NCBI GenBank assembly: GCA_940671915.1
Contig: CALNVZ010003426.1
Location: 35,574,308 to 35,638,307 of the forward strand
Length of the DNA: 64,000 nt
Direction of reading: 5' to 3'
Source of the DNA: Paracentrotus lividus
Taxonomy: Eukaryota; Echinodermata; Echinoidea; Camarodonta; Echinidae
The notes beneath the pieces were generated by a model. That model was not told where the DNA came from. It saw only the letters and a program-made list of their open reading frames with translations, and did not search any database. Below, one piece after another: positions 24,751-37,709 of this stretch. Numbering within the stretch: the first letter of the stretch is position 1; each line of letters starts with the position of its first letter. A program made the position numbers and the translations under genes.

Positions 24751-27700
24751 ACGGGGGGAAATGGCTTATATTTACAGATAAGACCCCTCTGAATTTTGAA
24801 AAGTAACTCTGCAAGCTCAAATCTGTATTTAAGCTGAGAAATCTTCTTTTAAAATGGCAAGTTTTTAGCCTAAAAATTTGCCCTCCGATCAACTTTCTTT
24901 TACGTCCAGGAAACGCAGTGATGGAAGAGAGAAGACGATATCCCAACAGAGTCTGAGCTTGCAGACTATGATGAGGGAGGGGGAGGGGAGGAAGAGGAGG
25001 AGGGGGGAGTCACAAAATGGCTGACAAAGCTACTGTTGCTTGACAACCATGCCCTATGTCATGTGACTACTTTATAGGATGTCAAGTAAATTGATAGTAA
25101 TCATATTTTGATCCCTAGCACGTGGCTGAAACATGTTCAGGGTACAAGAGATATCAGCTTTCACCAAGTAACTCATTATTTTACGTGAAACAAAAATTCT
25201 AGATCAGGAGTAAGTGTAACAAAGGGCTGTGTGCATTTTTACCATTTTGAGAAAAATCCGGATAAAAGATTTTTACCAGTACTTAGCACTTGCAGATATA
25301 TGTTTTTTTTTAATGGTACTCAATTGTAGAACTTGTAGGCATCATCACTTTTAGGTTTCCCAGGTTGTACTAATTATTTTGATACCAAAATCTTATTTTG
25401 GCCGAAAATGCAGTTAGCCCTTTGTTGCACTAAACCCATCGTTTCAGGTGGATGGGGAAACACTAAAGGAATGAAATCAGCTGATATTTTAATTTGGTGT
25501 GACACCAGACAAAGGTTAAGTCTACTTTAACTTTTAATGACAAGTTTAATCAGATCTACAGGGTAAATACTAGATTTTCACCGTCAGAAATTGGAACAAA
25601 AGCTTTAAAAGAGACTAATGATATCAATATCTTAATTGGGTTACGGGAGAATAAGTGCAATTAGTTCATATTGTAATTGATCCAATTGCACTTTTAGAAG
25701 GTTAATAACGCAATTATATGCACAATTAATCTTTGCTATCAGTTATCAAACTATTTCATAGACCGAAGCCATACGTGAATACCATCTATTTGAATTTATT
25801 GCAAACCTAATTTGAAATTGATATCAATCGAAACCATGCGGATAGGTTTGCTATTGATTGGAAGATTTGCAACAAATTTGGAGCAATCACATTTTTTTAT
25901 TTGAAATAGGGCCAGGCAGACTTGAAAACTTATATAATAGAAGAAAATTAATGGGGGAAAGGGATAACATATATTCAGAACTAATATATTTTCAATGTAC
26001 ATCATGGTCTGTAAGCCAATTATAGATGGACATGGACACAAAATTCTTGTAAATTTAAAGTCAACTTACAATAATAAATAATATTTGAAACAATTTTAGT
26101 TTAGTTTGCTTGATTTAACTACAAGCATAATATTGAAAAACCTACATTTTTAAAGCAATCATCAACAAAGATAATATCCCTACTGTAATCAACGTGAAAA
26201 AAAAAAAATAATGCCCTTAAAATTTCATCAAATTGGATCAAAGAACATCAAAGGCTTCTATTGCCTGTATCTGTTCCGTTTAGAGAGGAAAAAACAAGTT
26301 GAGTGGAGCTAAATTTGAACCAAACTCTTTCATGACATTCCCTTCACAGCCACCACAGTTTGGCAGCCAAATCAACATTGTAAACACTGGCAGAGTTCAG
26401 AAAAGTCAAGACAGTCGTATGTGTATTATGATTATTCTTGTACCTTGAATAACTTTGTTGAGGCTTGCAAAAATCTGAGCTGTGAGGCTCTATGTGCTTT
26501 CAGTGCATGGAAAAATATGTCAAGAAGAAACGCTGAAAAATTCATTTCATAACAATACACAAAAATGTGATTATTTTTCTACCATTTTCTTCCTATTATA
26601 TTTACGGCATTTGCTGGAAGAGTTTTTTTTTTTTTTTAGATCCTGAATGAGGTTAAACAATCCCTTAAAAACCAGAGCTTTTAATGTGCCCTTTGGACTC
26701 ATTTAAATACAATGTATATGTGTCAACCGAGGACATCTCTAGACCGATGGTCAAGAATAGATTAAACTGTTTTTTTTTGGAGTCCTTTACAGAGAAATAG
26801 AAACAGAAACTCGCCCAAATGGCAAATACAATGAAAATAGCAAAGTAATATATACATACATGTATTTTATTAGATCTTATTTCCAATAGTGTCACAATAA
26901 ATACAATTCAGGAAAATCATTTTTTTCCCTGATTTCAAATTCGCACAGTGCACAGACTCCTAGTGGTTAATTTAAAAAATATATTTCAATTTTTTTCAAC
27001 ATCAAGTAATAAATAGGCCTACGGAATCATTGTTAACAAGAAGGATTTTACTCTGTGTAATCTTCAATCAAAGATAGTTGATAGTTCATACGTTTTTTGG
27101 GAGGCTTACCAAAACTCAAAACAGGCAATCAGTTTTAATATCCATATGAAAATAAAATAAAAATAAAAAAACAATAAAAATAAACAAATAAGGCCACAGA
27201 ACTAGCTAAAGCTGAGGTAATCTTTTCCAAAGCTTTTTGAAAGGTCAATTGTAGCTACAAACATGAGAAACACAAAAAAGCAAATGTTGTAATTATTTAA
27301 CTCAATAACAGTACTATGATCTCCATTTTGCACAAAACTAGAACATTAATTCAATAATTTTCAAGCCTATTTAGACAGGGCAAGGGATAATATCTGGTTA
27401 CCTAGCAACAGGGATTTAGAGCACAAATCCTTCTGAGACCACACCCATTGTCCCCTAGTTACCAAAAAGGGAAAGCACCTATGACACAATGCTATACTAT
27501 AGCAGATCAAAAGTAAAGGCATAAAATTTTTGTTAACATTCACTAATATGTTACTGTCCTATTTCTGCTTTTATAAACATGCCTCAATTTCAGAATGGAC
27601 TTCCCATCTGAGATAAATTAGATTGCTAAGTGCTTCATAAAAATCATTTTATTTGTTGAATGTTTTACCATTATAAAACTGCATATAAGGAACGCAAATT

Positions 27701-27851
27701 TTGGTAGAATAAAGACCATAATTGCTGAGCTCAATAGCCGCTTTCACATCAGCCCGATATTGTTTAATGTTAAGATTCTAGCTTAATCAGCCCTTTATTT
27801 TTCTGGAATTTCAAGAAACCCTGTCTCTTTGGATGTTATAAATTTTGAATG

Positions 27852-27965
27852 TTACCCTTACAGATAATTTAGGCATGCGACTAGCATGCAATACCAGCTA
27901 GCGGTTAGCTGGTGGCTAGCTGGTATTGCATGCTAGTCGCATGCCTAAATTTTCTGTAAGGGTAA
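27852..27965. mobile_element. Inverted-repeat MITE, short form (right arm)
   Basis: The ends match TTACCCTTACAGA and its complement, and the whole 114 bp is a CTAGC-rich hairpin. It lacks about 225 bp found in the left-arm copy (1165-1503). Confidence 0.75.
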
Positions 27966-28404
27966 TGCTCTGGTATATTTTTGGTAAATCTCAAAATGTA
28001 AACTTTCAAAGTTTTAATTTATTGTGAGACAGAATAAAAGTATGTATGAGAAAACATATAACAACTTTACAAGCACAGATAGGGAGGAAAACCTACATTT
28101 ACTCGGGATTCAAACACCAGATTGAGTCCACGAAATAGCCCACTTATTACCAAATAATCTCAAGCTACTTCTTATTGGATTAATTTACCACATCAAAACA
28201 GGAGATTAATTTGAAAACCCAGGCAGATGTAGACAAGGTGTAATACTTATCCAGTTGATAAAACCGACTCTTAATTTGTTACTATTTGTTCTCAGCAAAT
28301 ATCGTATTTCAATATCGTACAAATGTCGATCCTATCAGGATATCCTTAGGAAAATAAAAGAATGAAACCAAATATTTGTGGGAATTCAACAGGAAGCTAA
28401 CCAC

Positions 28405-29159
28405 GTTGAAAAACCATAAATCAACAACTAACAATTGAAGCGGCAAGACAAACTTTCAGTTTCATGTTTTGTTCTATCATAGATAATAGTAGGATACATG
28501 GTTCTATTGAATGTTCATATAGGATACAAGCCAATTCAGTACTTTTCCACTATTAAGTTCATAAAATGTTCTACATAAGTACCTGATCATGAAAATAGAG
28601 GTAAGCAAATATTATGTATGTTCTGTTTACAAATTAAAAAACTTAGCATTTGAGTTGTAAGGTCCAGTGACGTTTGCTCAGGGGTTATTTCCCAGCACCC
28701 ATCACTATAATAATCATTTAACCAAATAACCAAAATGAAAAACAGAATCATGAATAATAAAAATTCATACATCCTGACAAAAAAACCTACCACAGAAACT
28801 GTCCTATATACAAGTAACTTTAAGTTTAGACAGTGATGTGATATTTGCCACTGTTTTCTACATGTATAGTGTTTTCATTCTAAATACACAAAACACCTGA
28901 ATTTAGACACCCCAAAACTTGGTTTAAGCCTGAAATAAATTTTAATCAGAACCATAACCTTATGTAGATGTATATCTTTCAAGAAATAAAACTTGTGGCT
29001 ACTGTTTAGATGAACAACTTTATCAAATATGAAAATCAAAGTCAAGTGGTGTTGGAGATTAAAATTCTGTTTTATCACAATTTGTCAAGCAAAATATTCC
29101 CCAAAATGCAATATTCGGAAGAATGGATTTCAGATAACAATCCAGAAAAGTGCACTCAC
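28405..29159 (-). other. Intron sequence between palindrome edge and exon
   Basis: AT-rich unique DNA. It lies immediately downstream, on the minus strand, of the exon at 29160-29268 and starts with its GTGAGT donor. No further exon is recognised before the palindrome begins. Confidence 0.5.
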
Positions 29160-29268
29160 CTTGCTCATTGACCTCTGAGTCACTTCCTTCGGAGGTCACC
29201 GAGATCCTGTCCTCCTCCGTCTTCTGGTGATGTTTTCGGCGGAATGCATCATTGATCTTCCGCCTCAT
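29160..29268 (-). CDS. Internal coding exon of an unrecognised basic, serine-rich protein
   Basis: This 109-bp exon is bounded by a pyrimidine-rich AG acceptor (AG at 29269-29270) and a strong GTGAGT donor (29154-29159). It encodes 36 residues and one extra base: first a basic stretch, MRRKINDAFRRKHHQ, then an acidic and serine-rich stretch, KTEEDRISVTSEGSDSE. Codon use looks ordinary and the GC content is clearly higher than its surroundings, as expected of coding DNA. It begins in phase 0, which matches the phase-0 donor of the exon at 42879-42968, and it ends in phase 1. The basic-then-acidic pattern suggests a cytosolic regulatory or juxtamembrane segment, but I do not recognise the family. 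The following exons are not visible in the window. I infer that it belongs to one gene with 42879-42968; transcript data would settle that. Confidence 0.6.
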
Positions 29269-30127
29269 CTGAAGATGAATCAAGGAGGAACACAGAAAAA
29301 GGACATAATATTAATTTATTCATTTTGTTTAATTTACTTTATATTCAGTATAAGATTAAACACAAAACATAAAATACATTGAGACATGAAATGAGACAAG
29401 AGTATCATACCAAAAAAGATCAATACAATACAATGAAAGAGGTATTCCACTCTCAAATTTATGCAAATAGCATAAATAAAGTGAATAAAAAACACTGAAA
29501 ATTTCATTGAAAAAACAAAAAAAACAAAACAACATAGTTATGAAATATTTCAGTTTAGTAAAAGGTATTCAGCTGAAACAGGGGTATTCTCGTGAATATT
29601 TAGTAGAATGCTGATATGAAAATTTGAAATGAAAATTGAATGAATTTTTTTTAAAGTGATCATGTTTTCCACAAATCCAGGTCTCTGACTTTCTCTACAT
29701 TATTTCTTTACTCCTTCATTCAAACCTGATCAAACAAGAGAGCAAAAACCTCTTCAAATAAATATAATCTCCTTTTACAAACATAAACATGAGTACTATT
29801 TACTATAATCATTTTTAACCAGCATCAAAACAAGGAAGTGCTTCTCTTCTGGTTCACGATTAAAATGCCATATAATCAGAAAAGACAAAAGAGCAATTTA
29901 CTCCCAGGGTAACTACATACAGGGAAGTAGAAATACAGCGTGAGACAAAATTATTTTGTTTACGAAAATGAAAGCATTCCATCTATAACGAAAACTTGAC
30001 AAGGACAAGGTACGCTGAATATCAACCAGGCTCCAGATATACTAAGTCAATATTTTTGTGCACAGATATATCAGAGAAAGTGGGGAATTTTGTGAGAGCT
30101 TAATTTCACAATTTTTTATTACTATGT

Positions 30128-30280
30128 ACACTCTAAAAAATGAAAGGGTGGAAAGGGGTAAATCACCCTTTAAAGAGGCTGAAGAGTGACAGTGTTTTCT
30201 AAAGGAGGGGAAAAGGGTGTCACTCCTCAGCCCTTTTCCACCCCTTTCCACCCAATTTACCCTTTGTGTTTTTATAGTGT
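30128..30280. mobile_element. Foldback element with ACACTCTAAAAA ends
   Basis: A 153-bp inverted repeat. The left end, ACACTCTAAAAAATGAAAGG, pairs with the right-end complement ACACTATAAAAACACAAAGG, and inner GGGTGGAAAGGGG blocks pair as well. A TA precedes the left end. It is a Tc1/mariner-style short MITE by appearance and has no coding capacity. Confidence 0.7.
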
Positions 30281-30660
30281 TTAAAAAGCCATACAGGTAT
30301 ATTAAAGTGGAAATGTTTGCAAAGAATGACTTGTGAAATTTCGGAAAACAAAACCACCACAAAAATAACAACATGTACTGTACCAATACTTGACTGGGGT
30401 TGGGAGACACATGAATGAACAAACAAAGCTTTAAAATCGGTTATAATCAATAACAAATTCTATTGTTCACAACTTAACAAGGTGTACAAAATATGACAAA
30501 ACATGTAATAAAAAAAGTCAAATAAACCATCTAGATATTATGTTATTTTTCAATTTTTTTCTCTCCCCTATTGCCTTTAAATGTATATCATCATGGAGTG
30601 TGCGAAGTATAGAACGCTACTTGCTCACTTGCCCTACACTATCTGTATACAATCATATCA

Positions 30661-30772
30661 GGACAATTACCCCCAGGACAACTACCCCAGAGAAATAGGG
30701 TTAGGGTTAAGTGTAGAGTGAGGGGGTAGACTTTTGGCAGTGGGTAGTTGTCCGGGGGGAGGGTAATTGTCC
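30661..30772. repeat. Foldback of GGACAACTACCCC-type repeats
   Basis: Two direct copies of a GGACAAYTACCCC motif on the left face two inverted copies on the right. A telomere-like stretch, GGGTTAGGGTTAAG, lies between them. A degenerate relative occurs at 49680-49800. Confidence 0.7.
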
Positions 30773-31549
30773 AGGGGTAGTTCTCCTCGAACCATATACA
30801 ATAACACCATACTGTGAAAAGGCATCATAGACACCGTCTTGTTCCAACCAGAAGCCGGATATACGAATGTGAGAGAAGAAAAAAACAGTATAGCATTTTC
30901 TGCATCGCATGCTTTACGATTGTCTACCTTTAATGTACCACTTTGAACAGTAGGCATAAAGTGCTATATAAATTTATGTAAATTATTACTTTTATTTAAT
31001 ATAATTTGACATATATCACAACAACAAATAAATACTCTCAAAGTAACCCTAAAACATACCAATGTTGATGTGCCATGCCCATGGTCGTAATGAGACACCA
31101 TATTGGATGCCGTGACAAATCCACTGACAGGCATTGACTTGGATGCTCAGCTGACTAATCCCTTTAAAAACCTGGCAAATCAAGAGCAAACCGCTTTGTC
31201 CTGTCACCTTCGGGACCTAGACTTCACTAAAAACTCCAAGCATTTTGAGAGTTTTACGAACAACAGACTGACTTTAAAATGGGAAGGACTCCTTTGGGTA
31301 TTGTGTAGGCTAATAAAGGAAAGATGACGCAGCAGAAGTTTGAGACCAATTGCCACTGAACGTCTATTTCAGAGGGGGTTCAAATCCAATTCAAATGTCG
31401 CTAGGAGATATCGAGTGTTGCTAAGTTACATCATAGTCATAGGGGTTGGTTGATGAACATAGAACTTTTCTACAAGGTTACATCACAAGAATAGCAAGGT
31501 ACTTTTGATAGGTACATTAAATGTTTATCTTCGTCACAATACTGAAGGT

Positions 31550-31800
31550 ACATTAACAAGCCTATAGAATTCACAACACTGTTCCCATGGCTATATGATT
31601 CAGGCTGTTTGATGATTTTTATTCTTTAAAATACTGTACAAGACTTCAGAATTTACAGTACTGTTCACAAGAGTATATAATTCACAACACTGGATGGCTT
31701 AGTTTACAATACACGGCTGTAGAATTCACAATTTGGTTCACAAGACTATGATTCACAATGCTTAATGAATAGTATACACATCACAATACTATTCAGAAGA
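31550..31800. repeat. Degenerate minisatellite, roughly 30-bp unit
   Basis: The motif AGAATTCACAACACTGTTCA recurs in degenerate form near 31565, 31650, 31680, 31720, 31750 and 31775, with irregular spacing. No coding frame follows the repeat. Confidence 0.5.
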
Positions 31801-33069
31801 GTGCACAAACTGTGAGGACAAATCACGAAGACATTGAATGATTGAATCACTATGTCATTAAATGATTAATAGTTCCAAAATTATTCTGAAGCTGCCATGT
31901 CCAACACAATCTTAGTGTGATGAAAATTATTTACCAATGCAGTTCTAATCCAAGTTAATATTTCCACCAGGGAATGTGACGATCTACAAACGAATAAGTG
32001 GAAGTGCAGTTTGTCTCCAGTTTGTCAAAGCAGGACTGCAATAAATCTAGCACTCACAGCCTGTCAAAAGCAATTAATGGCACAGTTCCAATTGAAGCAA
32101 ATATTTTCCCACAATGATTTATAAGCGATTTCAAACTCATCCTAAAGTTTGTTCCATCAGAATTACATTGAGAGAGAAATGACATCCTGTTCTTATTGAT
32201 TCAGATATATAAGTATTCTAATCAAAGCAATTGTTTCTAGAACAAATCAATTCCAAAGGTATGCTTATAGCACAGTGTGTTCATTCAAAGCTGCAGGGAA
32301 CAAAACAATAACAGTCTGTCAAATTCAGTCAGTGATAAACTTGATTATAAATTATCACTCTGTCTGGCCATGATTAAAATTCCCAAACCTGCGCTGCCCA
32401 TCCACATTGATCAATGCTTGTCCAAAGAAGTGTCACAACACTATTCTACAAAACCATGCAAACAACATTTCCACCAGTAATGGTCACGGATAATCGACCA
32501 AAGGGAATGCACTCTAGTAATCATTCAATATTCACGATCCCATGACCAACTGAAATACTATAGTCACGCAAGATAAATCCTGTGAATGTTTATCGATGTC
32601 AACCACACCAAACTATCCTGTATGGGATTTGAGGTGTGAAGCTTGATACAGTAGTTATCCTGGTCTGGAATACAATACACAAGAGGGCCTATAGTACGTC
32701 AGGAAAAAAATAATGCCATTTGAGGCTATCACTATAAATAAGCCGATGCTGGTTCCTGTACCCGTCAAAATTGGTTGCTTCCTTCTTCGTCTGATGGCAA
32801 ATGAGCGCAACTCATTAAGGTTTGAAAGATCATGCTTCGGGTAAGGAAGTGGGAGACAGATATGTGGGGCCGGGTCAACGTATCGAGTGCAAATTTGCCC
32901 CCCTTCTTGCCATTCTTTCTTGGTTATATTACCCCTGTCGCAAATGCACCTTACACAATGTGTTAGATTGTAAGGTGTGATAAGGCAATTAATATTGGCG
33001 AAATTATCACAGGATTTAAGATGTTTGCAAGACCAACGGCACTTGTCAAGAGCAGTGAAACAACATTTG

Positions 33070-33240
33070 CTTCTGCGACAATTGCTCAGGGCTTTACTTC
33101 GTCTATGATATAGGGTTAGGTTTGAAATAGGGCTTTATATTAGGTTAAGGGTTAGGTTTAGGTTAGGAATAGTGTTAAGTCTAGAGTTGAAGTTAGTTAT
33201 TTGGTTAGTGTTTGGAATATGGGGAGCAATTGTCGATGGA
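33070..33240. repeat. Foldback with CGACAATTGCTC ends and TTAGGG-like loop
   Basis: CGACAATTGCTC (33076-33087) pairs with GAGCAATTGTCG (33223-33234). The loop is made of degenerate GGGTTAGG/TTAGGTT repeats at 33111-33210. The design resembles the foldback at 30661-30772. Confidence 0.6.
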
Positions 33241-36200
33241 GAAAATTCCATCGAATCGTCAGAGCTGATACCTGCTTGACTGATAAGTGTCTGACCCTTA
33301 GGATGTCGCTAAGGATGTAGTCTTTCATGTATTATTAATCATAGAGGCTTAAATGGATTTGCCTACTATCCGGCTACCTGGTGGAACGTTCATGGCGAAG
33401 GTTGAATGAGGACAGCACCGATTTCCGAGGAGACGCCCCAATAATTACAAATCACCAGAATTCCGTCTCGTAAAATGATCAGTTATCAAAATAAAGTAGC
33501 TAACTTCATCCTCTAGAGAATATGGCTGACATTTAAAGGTCAATAGAAGTCAAATATTTAGTTTGCATATATAGCAAATGCACCTCAATTTATAAATTAC
33601 CATCAAGGCAAATATTAAGCACATATTTTACCCATAAAACACTGCAAACAGAAGAGTTTAATGGGTCACCAAGATCTTTGAATCATCTGAAAAATATTTT
33701 TCTTAACACATTATTCCTCACATCATCCCTTACAAACACGTGACACGACTACGCGGCAATTAATTAGACTGCAATTCTTTTGAATCTCTCCATAGAATGA
33801 TTTCAATTTTGTTTCCAACTAACCAGGAGGTTACAAAGTACATGTACACAGATCCTATTGTAATTGACAACAATAAAAATGTTACAAACCAAGATATCTC
33901 TAAAAGTTCCTACATAAACGGGAAGTGACATTAGACTAATTCCACAATCTCTGCAGCATGACAATCATTTGCTCAATCTTATCAGGGAATAAACGGGCAG
34001 CTAAAGCACATGCCACACTAATTTCTAACCCCTCCCACCATCCCCCCCCAAAAAAAGTCATAATGAAATTCTAAATAATAATAAGAGTTCTTAATTATTT
34101 TTTTTAAATTAAAAAGCATTTACTGAAATCATAAAGGCTGCAAAATTATCATCTTACATCAAACTAGATGGTTGCACCCTGGTATAGATGAATATTATAA
34201 CCACATACTTGAATGTTATAACCCCATGAAGGAAATGATTAATAAGAAGAGGGCAATTAATGGTTGCCAACGCTGCGCTCATTCTCCTATGACCCGTGGG
34301 ACCCTAAGTTTGTCTCGTGACCGAGTGAACCTGGAACCTGCGCCTCTTTTGCTATTTACGGAGATATAGTTCGCTTAACGCCAGGAGGTCGTTAATTCAT
34401 GTGATTTAACACAAAATCAATGCCTTTCTTGCTCTCAATATAGAATATTAATCATAGCATCTAAAGGTAGCTTAGCTTATAAGTGCATCATAATGATTGA
34501 AGACATCTGATCTATTGACAGCAGGAAAATCAAATAGTTCTGGACGTAATATCAACCATTGGTCAAGAAGAGCATTTACCTTTGAGTACTGTGCTGATAG
34601 GAGACACCCTTGCACTAAATATGTTTTATAATATTGCCACCATTCTCCTTCAACAACAAGAAAATTGAATGCTACTTGGTGTAATGCAAGCAGTCTGCTC
34701 AAGAGCGGAAAGGGTATTTCATATGTGAACATTGATTAAATTAAGCTCCTTCTGGATCTCAGTAGAAAAATGCAATAAATAAATTGGTATATGAGGTACA
34801 TTAAACAAATCTGAACTACAGTAAGATCAGGAAAGTCTCATGCTTTGAAATGTAATGTAAATAATCTGCTTAGAAGCACAAAGGTGTTACAATTACATGA
34901 TAGATTTTACATGCACACACTGTATCTCTACATGAAGTGCAATCACCTAAAATCCTTCTGGCTCTCATAAAGATAATTATACAATATTGGTTTTGGTACA
35001 TGATATAAATTAAATACATCTAAAGTAGTAACACCAGCAAAATAAATTTGTTAAGGAAGTAATCAAAGTGTATCAAAGTACTCTGCTGAGAAGTGACAGG
35101 GTGTTAAATGCCTTTTAGCAGTGCAAATAACGTCCTTTTGACAATCAGGCTCAGTTTAGAAGCATCTTGTTACAACATATATCCAAAGCACGAGCTACTG
35201 TGGTCTGGTAGCAGATCATGATTAAGCTGGTTTCGCAGAAAACTTTGATTGTGAGAATTACTGGATTGAATGAGGAAGTATTAGTGTCCATATATATAGG
35301 TTAATTTGGGTCCATTTATAGGTTGACTTTGGACAGATTCATTCTTTTCATTACATTTTTTTTTCAAAATTCCTAGGATATCTGTGGTTTGTGAAGTCCC
35401 CATTGTACATGTTTGCCAGTTTTATTTTTGGCATATAGGAGGATTTGGTCAAAAATTGCCAGGATTACTTTTGTTCTGATGGAAATTGGACAGGGTACCC
35501 ATCATTAGATAATTTGATGGTAAAAATGGATGATCAGGCACAGGAAATATATAATTTCATAAAGTGTCTCCTGGGAGTTAGAAGAGTATTCACATTTGTG
35601 ACTATTAATACCCTTCTCAACATACATGTACAAAATCATGGCAGACAAGTTCAACTCAATAAAAAAGGGAATAAAAGAGATTTATTTTACTTAATGTTAA
35701 TTATGGTATAGATGTGTACCAGTAGTAAAATTATTAATGATGCATCTTTAATACGACTATCGATTCTGATGTTAAAATTGATGCAATGTTAATTCAAATA
35801 TTGTCTTTCCTTTAAGCCTAAACAATTCTAAATGGATTGAACTACTTTTCAAAACAAAGTAAAAATATGCATTAGTTCACCCTTTGTTTGCTCTGTATAA
35901 AGCACAAAACAATATGCAGGTGCCTTGATAGTTCAGAAATATCTAAGGAAACTGAACGGCAGATTTGATATTGATGGCAAAGCATCTTTATGCTATTTAT
36001 TCTCATTGATACTTTGGGTTTTAATTAGTTGATTATACTATCACTTCTTCCAAATTGAGTTACTAGAGTCATGTATTTATGCAATCAAATTATATTGCAT
36101 AAATTCATAATTCTAAAAATTTAATTTGGAACTAATATCCAACTAATCCCCAAATTTTTACGCGCTACTGCTTTAAATAAGTCACGATTTTTGTAAAAAA

Positions 36201-36554
36201 TGATCTAACACTCTTTACCCTCACAGCAAACCGTAAATCCCTGGATGCTGGAAATATTGTGCCATATGATTCACCCACAAAAATAAAATGTAGTCAACTT
36301 CAAGGAGTTCAAAAGCAGGGCAAAGATTTCTGATGAGGCTTGCCTTTTTTCTCAAACCTGTGCACTACAAATACGCCACCGATATTGTGCCATGTCACGT
36401 TTTGGTGACGTTTTTACATTTATCTTTCAATCTCTAAAGCTATGTATCACATGATAGAGATAGTAAACAGCACTGACAAAGTTTAATTCCTTTCCATTGC
36501 AGTACATTAAACCTGTTTTTAATAAGAATATAGTTTTAGTGACAAATTATAATT

Positions 36555-37005
36555 CCGAGCGCTAAATTGGCAATGGGGGGAGGATGCATTTCTTTTCAAT
36601 ATTTAAAAGGAAATCAATTCAAACAGGGTCATTAGACATCGATTCTCTTTTGTTGACATTATTAAAGAGTGAAAGAAAAGTGAAAGAAAATGTTATTGAT
36701 GACAACTGAAACAAAAAAGCTATTTCATTAAAACCTTTTCAAATGATGTACTGCTAAAAGCTGATAAAATGATAATTCAAAGCTTTAAATTGGCAATGGG
36801 AGGATGCACTTCTTTTCGGTATTTAAATGGACAAATTAGCATTTACAAGTGCATTTTGTAACTATCTTTCAAAAAGGGTCATAAAGACATCAGTGTTTTG
36901 TTGTTGAAAGTATTATGGAGTTAAAGGAAAGGTCATTGATGACAATTGAAAGAAGAAAACCTTAGAAAATGATGTGGTGCTAAAAGCTGATGCTACATAC
37001 TTCTG
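36555..37005. repeat. Diverged tandem duplication of about 225 bp
   Basis: Two successive copies share, in order, AATTGGCAATGG, GGATGCA-TTCTTTTC, GGGTCAT-GACATC, GATGACAA-TGAAA and TGCTAAAAGCTGAT. They are noncoding and carry several indels, so the duplication is old. Confidence 0.7.
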
Positions 37006-37421
37006 TAAATTTTATTTGGTAATAAAAAATGTATATATTTCAGGATTACATGAAAAGACATCTTCAGAGAAAAACACAAGGACAAGTATAATGGGGAAAT
37101 CCCTGGTAAGCTATGACGTATTGAATGATTATTTTAATTACCTTTAATGGACTTCAATAACAGTTTCATTTTCATTCTTTGAAACTAAATATACTTGAAT
37201 TCATCAATTCTCTTTTCTTATCCGTATGCAATGGATAAAGATATGCTCTAAGAGAGACCTTGATCACACAGTTAATTTGACATTATCTTCAAATCTTGGA
37301 TTTATGGAGAAATCCAGTCTAACAATATATCACAAAGGTCATTAAACTTTAAGGGGAAGTCCACTCTGATATGATTTAATCATCCTGTTCACTCAGGGTA
37401 TAAGATAGGGCTCCAATCTGC

Positions 37422-37467
<46 letters not shown>

Positions 37468-37671
37468 TACTAAAACGGGCCTTAAGGGGAACTGAGAAGA
37501 ATAGCTTTATTCAGTCAGGATTCCCCTTAGCGACTTTCTATAGGCGAAAAATTCCCCTTAACGCCAATTCTATAGGGTTAGGGATAGGGTTAGTTGGGGC
37601 GATATAAAAGGAGGAAACAAAGAAATTCGCCTTAAGGACGAAAATAGGAAGATATATATATATATATATAT

Positions 37672-37706
<35 letters not shown>
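37422..37706. repeat. Pair of TA microsatellites around a CCTTAAGG-rich segment
   Basis: TA arrays at 37422-37466 and 37652-37706 enclose about 185 bp. That segment contains several CCTTAAGG or CCCCTTAA blocks and a GGGTTAGGGATAGGGTTAG stretch. It may be a small inserted element within a TA target; the borders are unclear. Confidence 0.6.

Positions 37707-37709
<3 letters not shown>

Larger units (their letters stand above)
14831..28404 (-). repeat. Right arm of a giant inverted repeat
   Basis: This is the mirror image of 728-14792, 13.6 kb long. Homology stops at GCTAACCAC (28396-28404), after which the sequence becomes unique. It is about 490 bp shorter than the left arm; roughly 225 bp of that is the shortened element at 27852-27965. 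The pyrimidine-rich tract at 18660-18925 mirrors the left GA tract. Confidence 0.95.

Noticed and set aside
33111-33210. Interstitial telomere array
   Set aside because: The TTAGG-like repeats are short and degenerate and sit inside a foldback, so a true telomere tract is unlikely.
34472-34732. 86-codon minus-strand frame
   Set aside because: No family signature, no splice sites at its edges, and AT-rich composition like the intron around it.
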